Part shown: positions 36,574 through 47,579 of the stretch, one piece after another
Numbering within the stretch: position 1 is the first letter of the stretch
Layout: the number at the start of each line of letters is the position of its first letter
Notes under the pieces: generated by a model
Told to the model about the DNA's origin: nothing
What the model saw: the letters and a program-made list of their open reading frames with translations, nothing else
The model's database searches: none
Program-made: the position numbers and the translations under genes
Assembly: GCA_949752735.1 (NCBI GenBank)
Contig: OX457036.1
Span: forward strand, 95,240,198 to 95,304,197
Direction: 5' to 3'
Source of the DNA: Lumbricus terrestris
Lineage: Eukaryota; Annelida; Clitellata; Crassiclitellata; Lumbricidae
Length of the DNA: 64,000 bases

Positions 36574-36777
36574 CAGGGCCGAATTAAGAAATGTGGGGCC
36601 CTGTTCGGGAAAGTTTTTTGCGGATCCCCCAAAAAGTTGATGACTTTTTTTAGTCGTTCGGTCGAAATTCAACAAATTTTCAGAATTTTTTTCTCGCGTG
36701 TGTGGGGCCCCTAAAGTGTGGGCCCCTGTTCGACAGAAGTTCACAGAACATTTTGAACATGCCTTAATTCGGCCCTG
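36574..36777. mobile_element. hAT MITE, TIR CAGGGCCGAATTAAG, upstream of gene C
   Basis: Ends CAGGGCCGAATTAAG and CTTAATTCGGCCCTG are flanked by ATCAGATG and GTCAGATG (7 of 8 bases match). At 204 bp, with GGGGCCC subterminal blocks, it is related to the larger element at 23869. It lies only 133 bp upstream of the assigned start codon of gene C. Confidence 0.85.
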
Positions 36778-36899
36778 GTCAGATGAATGCGCTGTTGCTT
36801 CTTCGTGTAGCCCTTCTATTTTATTTTGCCTCACCATTGTATCTTTGTCACAAGAGTATGCGTTTGAAACTAAAAATTACCCGCCTTAGCTAACTTCTA

Positions 36900-37890
36900 C
36901 AAGTAAGGACCTCATTTCTACCATCGAGGGTGATTGAAGTTCAGATGGACCCCCAGTTCAGATAGGACTAAACCCTATAATCTCCACGAAGAAGCAGTAG
37001 TCTTCTGGCCCAACTTGTCCCTTCTACAAGCAACTAGTCAGAGGTGTTATCGTGGTATTGTGCTGAAATGGAGGTTCTCTTTTCTTTTTTACATCTTATG
37101 GCGTGGCTGAGCTGACGATAGTTTGTCTTCCGCACAATACACTAACTATTTAATTGTCATCGTGGAACCTTACTCTGGCCTTACTCTACATGTATTTCTC
37201 GTATGCACAGAACCGCCATTTTGGATTCGATTTTCTGCATGTGCCTATTTAAAAATATATATAGGCTATAGACCTACATAAGCAAATTGGAATTAGACTG
37301 CGCATATGGTTTCGAGTCCCTTTATTCGGCCGTCCTAAGATCCCATTGCATTATTGAACACAGTTGGATATACAGTGAAGGGCTTCATAATAATTATTAG
37401 TCATAATTATGGCATCCAATAATTAAGCCGGTTACAAGCATGGCATTGTGTATGCTAAAGGCAAATTGATGCAAGCGAAATAAACCGAGCAATTTCATGA
37501 ATAAATCAATTTTTCTTGAAATCACGCATGCAACCTATCGCCTGACGACCAGTCTGTCATACTTACACTTCCAATACCCTATAATAAGCCTACTATTCGC
37601 CTTAATTCGAAACAAATAATATGTAGGCCTACGGTAGACCTATGCCCACAAGACGTTGTGATGTTCTTTCTAGTAAGTCACACGATCTGTCTCTCGTTCG
37701 CAAAGAACCAACAACAGAACTGGAACTTTATAGCAAGCAACAGTTATGCGAGTCACGTGGTAAAAGCATTTTGCAGCCTGATGTACATGACAGGTTTTTA
37801 AAAAACGATTTGGGGTTAATGACCGTTCAACAAAATACATGTAGGAACCCATATCCCATCATTTTCGCTTCCAAGTATTTACGTAGGTTG
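36900..37890 (-). promoter_or_regulatory. 5' flank of gene C, conserved with gene D
   Basis: Segments such as CAAGACGTTGTGAT (37648), TATGCGAGTCAC (37744) and TAATGACCGTTCAAC (37817) have close counterparts 1.4-1.6 kb upstream of gene D exon 1 (about 49590-50090). The promoter was therefore copied with the gene. No core promoter element could be placed. The 198-codon plus-strand frame here looks fortuitous. Confidence 0.45.
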
Positions 37891-38186
37891 GCACCTGGTG
37901 TCTTGCTGACAGCGACGTTCTTAAGGTTCTGCGAACGTCGGTGCAAAAAGTTGCCACAGAGGCCGGCGCCCGTGGGCGGAGCTTGGTTTCAGTTTTTGGA
38001 GGGACTAAAAATAACTTGGGTTTCGGGTCAGCGACGCAGAGACTTGGTAAAAACTTGGTCCAAATTCATAAGAGCGGCGCTGACAAAAACAATTGAGACC
38101 GCGGTTTCATCCTTTGGGCTACTCGTACGGACAACCTTTGACGCAGCGCTTGTGAATAAGCTGGTGTCCCGCGTTTGGCTTTCGAG

Positions 38187-39112
38187 TACCGGTGTAAAGG
38201 TTTCAAATTACCCCCTCCTAAACATTACCCCCCGGTAACTTGAAACCGGTTTCAGATTACCCCCCGGTAATCTGAAACCGGTTTCAAATTACCCTCGGGG
38301 GTAATCTCAAACCGGTTTCATCCTACCCCCTACGGTTTCAGGTTACCCTCATATAATACATTCATCCAGCTTCTATTTCACCTCTAGAGAACCTTCATCC
38401 AGCTTCCATTTCTCAACCAGAGAACCTTAATCTAGCTTCCATTTCTCAAGCGTTGTTTTCGTCAACCGAGCTTCTATTTCACCTACAGAAAACCTTCATC
38501 CAAGTTCTATTTCACCTCTAGAGAAACTTCATCCAGCTTCCATTTCTCAAGCCTTGTTTTCGTCAATCCAGGTTCTACTTCACCTCTAGAGAACATTCAT
38601 CCATCTTCCATTTCTCAAACGTTGTTTTCGTCAATCCAGCTTCTGAGTTTTTGATGTCTAACACTTAGTTAAATGGATTGACGAAAACAACTTTTGTGAA
38701 ATGGAAGCTCGATGAAGGTCCTCTGTAGGTGAAATAGAAGCTGGATGAATGTCTTCTGTATGTGGAATGGAAGCTGGATGAAGGTTCTCTGTAGGTGAAA
38801 TAGAAGTTGGCTTGACGAAAACGACGCTTGAGAAATGCAAGCTGGATGAAGGTTCTCTGTAGGTGAAATAGAAGCTGGATTGACGAAAACGACGCTTGCG
38901 AAATGGAGGCTGGATGAAGGTTCTCTGTAGGTGAACCGTGAAATGGAAGCTGGATATACGGAATTCATTCGGAATTCAGAGGGGGTAACCTGAAACCGGG
39001 AGGTAGGATGAAACCGGTTTCAAATTACCCCTAGGGGGTAATCTGAAACCGGTTTCAAGTTACCGGGGGGTAATGTTTAGGAGGGGGTAATTTGAAACCT
39101 TTACACCGGTAG
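38187..39112. mobile_element. Foldback element 3, large palindrome with minisatellite arms
   Basis: The ends TACCGGTGTAAAGGTTTCAA and TTGAAACCTTTACACCGGTA are perfect inverses. Nested GGTTTCAGATTACCCCCC-like repeats follow for about 160 bp on each side. Inside, the left arm repeats CATCCAGCTTCCATTTCTCA and the right arm its inverse, TGAGAAATGGAAGCTGGATG. The element sits in the dispersed GTGAATAAGCTGG block, between TTCGAG and GCGGTT; an uninterrupted copy near 59410 reads TTCGAGTGGCGCTT. Confidence 0.85.
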
Positions 39113-39657
39113 CGGTTCAGAAGTTTGGAGATAACGATTACGATTGATTTTTGTAAAATATCAGTGCGCTTGCACAAGATGATAATCTATTCATCTTGTA
39201 CTGAACATGCTTGCTCGCTGCGTTTTCATGCTGTCAGTAGTCCTCGCAAATCCTTTGTGGGTCTGTCAGACTAATAAAGTTTCTTTTCACCAATATAATA
39301 TCAACAACTCAATCAAGCGACGTGTATTGTGGGTTTGCTGTATGGCTGTGTGCCGCTAAACAACAATGAAGCCCGTTTTCTCCGCGTTACAAAGACGAGT
39401 ACCCTTGCCCACAGGCTGCCGTGTGCCGTAGGCCTATCAGGCCCGCATTAAGGCTAGTGCGGGCCCGGGTGCTGTGATAACCTTCCAGGCCCTCCTTCTT
39501 CAGACATGCACGGGGTCATCAGTCATATAAATTTACCAATTTTTAGCAACCAGTATGATCTACTTATAAGGATGCTTTCCTTGTGATGTAGCCTATTATC
39601 TCAAAGGAAAAAGTTTCATCAGAGATTAGTAGGCCTACAGTGTCAAGAGGAATGAAC

Positions 39658-39845
39658 GACAAGCAATATATAAAATTATTCGTTCAAATCCATATTTAAA
39701 ACTGTAGAATAATTTGCGAAGTTAACTTTTATCTTTGAATTCACTATGAAGCGACAAGCAATAGGCCTATATTAATAAAAAAATTAGTCCTTAAAATTCA
39801 TATTTAAAACTGTAGAATAAATTATTAGCGAAGTTAACTTTTAGT
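39658..39845 (+). repeat. Tandem duplication of about 93 bp
   Basis: GACAAGCAATA followed by CATATTTAAAACTGTAGAAT and GCGAAGTTAACTTTTA occurs twice in a row with minor differences. Confidence 0.8.
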
Positions 39846-40026
39846 GAGTTCTTCCATGCTTAGGTTGGACATTCGTCATGGTGATCACCAGCCAGGTCTT
39901 AGAAAATTAGGATGGACGCTAAGGATATACAGCTAAATTTTAATTAAAGAATAATTATTGTGAATAACTGAAAAGGACAAGTTTACAGGAATTTGAAGAA
40001 ACGTATGACAAAACATTGATAGGCTA

Positions 40027-40190
40027 TAGGGTGTGGTGCTGTATGGATCAGAGACATGAACCACGAAAAAAGGATATTAAAAAGACTGCTGGAGGCCTTC
40101 GAAATGTGGACATGGAGAACAATGAAGAAAATCAACTGGATGGAACATTATAATAATTAGACGCAATGAAGAAGTGATGGGATGATCGGA
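40027..40190 (+). pseudogene. LINE remnant (RTE-like C-terminal region)
   Basis: Across frame breaks the plus strand reads VLYGSETW, then KRLLEAFEMWTWRTMKKINW. This matches the LYGSETWTLxxxxxxRLEAFEMWxxRRxxxIxW block near the C terminus of RTE-like reverse transcriptases. Stops and frameshifts show it is dead. Confidence 0.75.
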
Positions 40191-41105
40191 AAGAAAGAGC
40201 CCTAGCAGAGTATAGAACTGCACACAGCAAAAGAAACGTGAGTATAGGACACAGTCATGCAGGTTGAGGTTACACTCACTGCTCAATATAAATTATTATT
40301 ACGTCGTGTCGTCTGCTTTGTAATGGAGACGCGATAGTTAACGTTGCAAAGTCGAATGGCTTCTTAAATCTGTAGGCGTCTATCGCATGAAATTTAAAAT
40401 GTCCATAAATCCGGATTTAAAGTGAATAATTATTGAGAGCTGAAAAATAGTCGGGCTGACCTACAAATTCGCGTTAGTAGATTTAAAAAAATGTTTCGTC
40501 ATTCGAATGCATGCGGTTTCAGAGCCTTTCTTGGACCAGACATACATACAGAGGCAGAAGGGACAAACGTTCTGCTTCACGGTATCTGATAATAAATTAG
40601 TGATGATGGTCTTGTGTGGTAGTCTAGCAGTCGATCAAGGACAGTGTCAGGTGCTTGTTCGCCTGTGACGTCTGGCTGGCTGGTTGGCTGGGTGGCTTGC
40701 AACCTGAGGTTTTGATGCGTTCAAAGCCGACACGATTTGGTAGCATTCAAGACTTGTTTATATTCATGTTACTATAGGACAACAAAATATGCTCACAACA
40801 CAAATTTATTTTGACCTCAGTCAGTAAACTTAGTAGGCTATAGCATGAGTCTCACATCAGGTAGAATAAAAAACTTATTGTCTCTCTTCAATGAAAAATA
40901 TAAAAACACTGCTGCAAAATACGTCTGCAGATTAATTGACGAACAGTTCTTGCTCTCTTCCAACTCGACAACCCTACAACTTGTAGCACCCAACACCACG
41001 CCTTTCATTTTCTACTGTTTCGTACGGCCTAGGCCTACGCGTAATTTTCTGAAAGATAAGCGAAGTGCTCAAAGCGCAAAATTCAGTTTATAAGGTGGAT
41101 TTTGC

Positions 41106-44100
41106 TCAGATTTTTCGTGGAATCATCCGGATTTCAAACGGTCGTGGTTTCATTGTTAATTTAACAATTGGCTTGTCATCAATCAGATGACCGTCTTCTC
41201 CAGGTTGGATATGGAATTTCTGTATCCAACCAGCAAGAAAGAGGAAAATCTCCTGGCGAGCCAGTATTTCTCCAAGGCATGACCTTCGACCTACAAAAAG
41301 ATAAAAAAAATCCAGATGTCAACTCTTGTCTGTTTTATTCACATCATAATAATTATTAATTTTAGTTGCTAAAATCGAGCAACTTTAGCCTGACGTGAAG
41401 TTGAACCTTGATTCCCAATCACACCAATAGGTCTACGGCACAGCAGTAGCCTACTGTCGTAAAAATTATGACAGAAGAGATGAACACACGTCGTCTACGT
41501 ATTATTGTACTCAGCCATGTAATATAGCCTATAGGCCGAGGTTGAATTATTAAATTGGCTTTTTCAGGTTTTTTCGGATGGATTGCTTAATGCTTAGGCT
41601 ATCTATAAAAGGTCTTCGCGTAATTGCTTCTTCGAACCGCCTAATAATTTTGCATGGTTTGGATGAGATCTATGGCAGCATTTTTATGGGACGAGTAGGC
41701 CTAACAACCATTATCTGCGCTGTCAGGGGGCCCGGTAGAGTAATGGTTAACACGCTGGCCAAGAGTGCGAGAGGTAGCAGGTTCGAGCCCCCGTTGGGCG
41801 GATTTGCTTTGTAGGCTGCTATTGGCGCCGTGTAATTACAAAGCTGTCTGTTCAGTTAGTAGTTAAGCTTAATTAAGATTACTGTATAACTTGTAAATGT
41901 AAAGCGCAGTGCGTTTGCAGGCGCTCAGTTAAAGAAAAGATTATTATTATTATTATTATATATCAGCCGTGTAAATTTTTTGTCTCGACGATGGAGGTTT
42001 TGCGTCCCTAATTATAGGACATCGAGTCTGCCATTATATTCGCGGAATACGGCGCTTACAATAAATAAATATATGAAACTTTCGCTAATCTCGATTGGAC
42101 AATAATTATCTTTATATAGACCTACGTTGTCGCCTGCTGTTCATTATTATATAACGAAATCAAGATTTACCTAATGAGAAAGGAATGACTCCATCCCTTC
42201 CAATAATGTTATTTTCTTCATCTAGAAATCGTTCCGGTCGAAATACATTTGGATCTTTCCAGCGTTTTACGTCCATGTGAACAGCATGCAGATTAACAAG
42301 CACCTAGCACACGGCATTTACATAATGTTTCTTCTTCTTCTTCATTGTCCACGGGCCCGTAGGTGTCCACTACGCACTTGACTACTCTCTTACATAATGC
42401 TTAATTCTACCGAAATACTACCCTAGACAGTGGCAACATATAATTATAAGCTACTCGTGATTTTTATGCTTCTGTCAGGGTCACAGTATGCTCGCCCGTG
42501 GTGGACGACCGCTATGTAAATTGGATCGAAGAAATACTTCATAAATTATAAGCAACGTTCTCAAGCTGAAAAGATCATCTGATAAGCGGCGACCAACGCA
42601 CGAGAACCAATTAGTGCCTCCTTTGAACAACCCACACGAGCAACCCACACGAGCAAACCACATGAGCAACCCACAGGAGCAACCCACATGAGCCACCCAC
42701 AGGAGCAACCCACATGAGCAACCCACACGAGCAACCCACATGAGCCACCCACACGAGCAACCCACATGAGCAACCCACACGAGCAACCCACACGAGCAAC
42801 CCACATGAGCAACCCACACGAGCATCCCACACGAGCAACCCACATGAGCAACCCACATGAGCAACCCACACGAGCAACCCACACGAGCAACCCACATGAG
42901 CAACCCACATGAGCAACCCACACGACCAACCCACATGAGCAACCCACACGAGCAACCCACATGAGAAACCCACACGAGTAACCCACACGAGCAACCCACA
43001 CGAGCAACCCACACGAGCAACCCACATGAGCAACCCACATGAGCAACCCACAGGAGTACGATGCATGGGCGGATTATGAGGAAACGGCTGAAGTGACAAC
43101 GGGATGTGGCTAGGGGAGTCACGGGCGGGGCGAACGTAGATACACGATAATTATGTTAAGGAACCTTATTCAGGAACCGGTGTCTTATAGGAGTGATTTG
43201 GAAAGATCCTGCAAAGCACACTAATGTCATGCTGATCGATATCTTCTTCTTTAGGTCTGCTGCCTCTCGGCAGGTCCAGATGCCCAACGACGCCACCCTT
43301 CTCGGTGTTGTGCTTTTTCTTTGAGTTTTCCATATCCATCATCCAGTCCAAGAACTTTTCCCTCGGTCTTCCTCGTCCCCTCTTCCCCTCCATTTTGCCC
43401 TCCACTATGTCTCTTTGCAAGGAGTTGCCTCTCAGTATTTGTCCCATCCAGTTCTTCTGCCTTGTTCTGATCGATATACTTCTTCTTCTTCTTTAGGTTC
43501 TCTGCCCTTCGGCAGGTTCCAACCTCCAATGACGCCACTCCTCTTCCACGCTGGAATAATTCGATTAAGAACATAATTATTAGAGGCGTCAAGTAGCTAT
43601 CTAACAACCTACTAGATGAGCAAGTTAAACTGTTAGTTTAAGATGGTAAATTTGTTAGCAAGACAATAATTATATAGGCCTACACTACCTACGGAAAAAA
43701 TTTCCCAACAGAGTTTCAGCCAGAGGGAGACTCTGCTTTGGAAGAAATTGTATCGGGGAGACTTTACATCGTGACACCGGCGACGTCTCTCGAGTAAATA
43801 GCCTAACATTTATTTAACGACGCCCTCATTTCAACGATGGCTGGCGTAGACGATGCCTCTCGATTTCATGGGTCTATATATGTAACTGTCAAAATACTAC
43901 CTTCTAGTTTTTTGTGTGTAGAGCTAGGTGATGACAGCTTCATCTTAACTCAAAGGCTGCCTTAACATTTCATCGCTAACTTGAGAGTTAGGTTACTACA
44001 AGCGACATGGACATAGGCCTATTTGAAATTCGCACACTACGTAGCATATTAATAATTATTACAAAGATTAATAGGGCCTACTCGCTTCCCTAAACGTCGT

Positions 44101-47100
44101 GCGATGGAAGTATTCCTCACAAATAAAATAACCGATTAAAAAAGAATATCTGAATAAATCGCAGATCTAATGAAAGAAGCTTGGTAACACCCGTTTCAGA
44201 TAATCATCTCAAATTCAGTTATCTCATAAAACTTGTAAACAATTAGGCCTACCGTCAACGGATAGGCTAACGTTCATTCGTGAATGAAATTAAGGGAAAC
44301 CTACCTTAGTTCTTGCTGGAATGAAGTAGCCACAGACTTCAGAGTCGCTCAATGTAAGGTGAGGAATCGCAATTGGAATGGCCGTTCTCATACGCATGAC
44401 CTCAAGAATTGTAGCATCAACAAACGGAAGCTTTGGTTGATCATCAAGAGATGGAAGTCTATGCTTCGGAATAACTTCGTCAATCTCTTTCTGTAGACGT
44501 TCCTGTATTGAAGGATTATTAGCAACGAACACCAAGAACCAGAGAAGAATTGTCGATGTATTTTCAAATCCGGCAAGTATAAAATCTCTTGCAGTATAGA
44601 CAAGTTGTTCTTGATCGTAATCTGGGCCAACTTTTGCGAGATAGCTAGATACGAAACATTCGACTTTACCATCCTTCTTGACAGCTTCAATCTCATTTTT
44701 AAGAATGCCATTACTTTTGGAAACACATTTCATGCAGATTTTTACTTTTCGGCTGAAGTAAGGAAGTAGGCTTAGCAGGGCAGGAGCAGCTTCAATTTCT
44801 GGAGTTAGGTTTTGAATGAATAGCAGAAACAGTTGAGAGATTTCATCGAGTCCATTCTCATAGATTTCTCGCTTTCCAAGCACAATGTGTTTGATGACAT
44901 TGTACGTGCCAATGCGAGCCATATCGCTGGGATCAAATTCTTTTCCTTGTTTTGTGCGTACGAAAGCATCCATTGCCTCAAATTCCTGATGAATTCTAGT
45001 TTCCATCATGCGGCCAACTCCAAATCCGAATTCTCTCAAAACAGACAACGAGAGCTTTTGATAGCGTTTGAATTCAACTGTAAAATTTTGGGCTGCGAAT
45101 CCTGTAGCAGAAATTTATTCAGGTCCATGTTAGGCGAACTTTCGCACTTCAGCATAAACAATTATATAGTTATTGAGGAAAATTGAAATTTACGCAATGA
45201 CATAAGAATTATTCAGAACACGGTAAGAGGGTGTTGAATCTAAGATGCAATTGCTCGAGATTAGAATCCAGATTACGTGTTAGTGGCGTAGCCTCGGGTT
45301 CAAACAAATACTGAAGTAATATTAAACAACCGATAATTTTTCTTCTTTGATAATAAACCGTAAACTTGGAAAGTTGAACGACTCAATAATTGCACCAATA
45401 ATAATCAAAATGTTTCTCATGAGATTTGTTGATGGTCAATGAATTATAATAGATCTAGGAATGATATAACTCTGACTTCGTCCCAAGATGAATGGAATAA
45501 TAATATTGAAAGTTGGTGTGAAAATAATTTTCGGAAAAAATCATTGCCACTGCTGCATTGAGAGACAATTTTCTTTTTTCTAGATAGGGTTCTTTCGAAA
45601 CTTAGAAAGGTAAAATGAAACCGTGTCTAGGCTAGGCTGACCATTTTCTCGCCACCAAAAACCGGGACACTTTTTGGAAAACTAGCAACAATATTGCAAT
45701 TTCTTGTGGACCTATACGAGGGTCTAAAGTCCAAAAAGGTTTACCGTGCGGTACCATAAAAAATGAGAAAATCAGAATGGCGAAATCCAAATGACGCAAT
45801 CGAGAAGACGAAAATGAATAAAGGGAATGCTCAAAAGGCACAATTTTTTTTATTGTCTTGCAAATGAGCTGAAGTAGCCCATGAAAACAAGTGCAAGCTT
45901 TGTGCTGGTTTGGTCCATTCTGCCGACGGTAAATGCCACAATATATATGTAGGTCTATTAATTGCACCAGAATTGCAAAACTAGCTTAGGAGTCAGGATT
46001 GTTTTTCAAATATCTGGATTTGTCTTATTTAGGGCAGACTTTAAATTGTCATCATCATCATCAATGTCCATGGGTTCATCGCCCGTAGGTGCTTGATGCT
46101 CTTTTGATCACCTCCTTCCATTTCGTGCATCAAGTTTCATTCGTGTTTCTTGTTTACTGCCAGAGTATCGACACACATCTGGCAAACCCTCCTCCTTTTT
46201 CCAGGCTTGGGACTGGCACTGGTCGAACTTGACCAGTGGCGGAGTTTTTAAATTGTGGAGTAGACCTTTAGAGTAGGCCGGTTTCGCGTGACAGGGTCTT
46301 GATCCCTAAAAGTATATCCCTCCTGGGACTCTATTTTCAAAATAGATTCTCCCCGGCGGATCTGTTACAGAATAAATTCGCCCATGCACAGACTGCAATA
46401 GCCTAATAATTATTCTGAAAGAGATTCTCCGAGGGATGCTCTCTGTTAGGGTCAATTTAATCTCCCGCTCAAATAAAATATGCCTCGTTGAACGGAAAAA
46501 AGCTACAGTCAGATTATGATTATAACTAACCAGGTTAAGCCGCTAGTTCACGTTGCTAAATTATTTATTAAGGCATGCGTTCTCTGTTATATCCGAAAAC
46601 TTTCTTACGAAACTGAGTTAACGAGGAAAACCGTGAATTCAACCAGAGACTACTTTGTTTGGAGGACTTTATGCTGTAACACCGGCCCCTCGCCCTATTA
46701 GGCTGGAAACTGTTAGAGTTAGACCTTTAGAGTTAGACTGCATCGACAGGCTGGAGCAGTAGGCCTATCTAATAACTGCGCATCAGTGGGCCGCAGCAGT
46801 TGAAGCAGTAATTATGCAGGCCTACAGTGTGTACACTAGAGTAAAGGTAAAGGTTTTGCCCATACTCGCTTGCGAGCGTTGGGCCCGGTGCTGATCCCCG
46901 GTGTTAAGCCATCAGCCCTTAGGTGGCAATTGCCATACATCGGCGGTAGGTGGCCAGGTCTTTCCGCCGAACCCAAGGTTACCTGCGCAGTGACACTGCT
47001 ACTCATTTTCACACTCCCATCTGGCGAGTGGCGGCTGAGTCAACCTTAAGGGGCCACCGGGATTAGATCCCGGTTCCTTCTGTTCTTCGTGCCAGCGTGT

Positions 47101-47536
47101 TACCAATCAGCCACCGCACCGCCCCTAGAGTACAACCTTAATATTCTGTATATAAATTGACAATTTTCACTTTTGTCACAACTTATTTTGGGGTTACAAA
47201 CCATAATTTGTTCCGTCACTGACAAAAATTGACAATTTTCGTAAAATTGACAATTCTATTTTCGCCTTGTCAAAAACCGGGACAATTTTGTCTTTTTGCC
47301 TAAGTCGTCGGGACACCGGGACGCATCACAAAAAACCGGGACATGTCCCGGAAAACCGGGACGTATGGTCACCCTAGTCTAGGCCAATATCTCTGCACAA
47401 ATATTTTTGTGCTTGGCCTTCGAGTGGCGCCTTAGAAATATGAAGGTAACGTTTACTATTAGCCTACAGAGCCGAGCGAAACGACGCGCGCTCACACCGT
47501 CATTTTCTGTTATAGGCCTATTAGGCTATTATTTTG

Positions 47537-47579
<43 letters not shown>

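Larger units (their letters stand above)
39113..41105. other. Intergenic 3' flank of gene D
   Basis: It contains the duplicated 3' block shared with gene C (39166-39440, 40600-40800). A hAT-like left end, CAGGCCCGCATTAAGGC, at 39448 has no right partner that I found. The rest is a tandem duplication and a LINE remnant, listed separately. Confidence 0.55.

Noticed and set aside
37642..38238. 198-codon plus-strand frame upstream of gene C
   Set aside because: It covers a duplicated 5' flank whose gene D copy does not keep the frame, and it ends inside a foldback terminus.
39448..39464. hAT-like left terminus CAGGCCCGCATTAAGGC
   Set aside because: No matching right terminus or 8-bp duplication was found, so it is not called as an element.
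42481..43122. Three long overlapping minus-strand frames (161-213 codons)
   Set aside because: They arise from a stop-free 15-bp tandem repeat; all frames encode the same periodic peptide.
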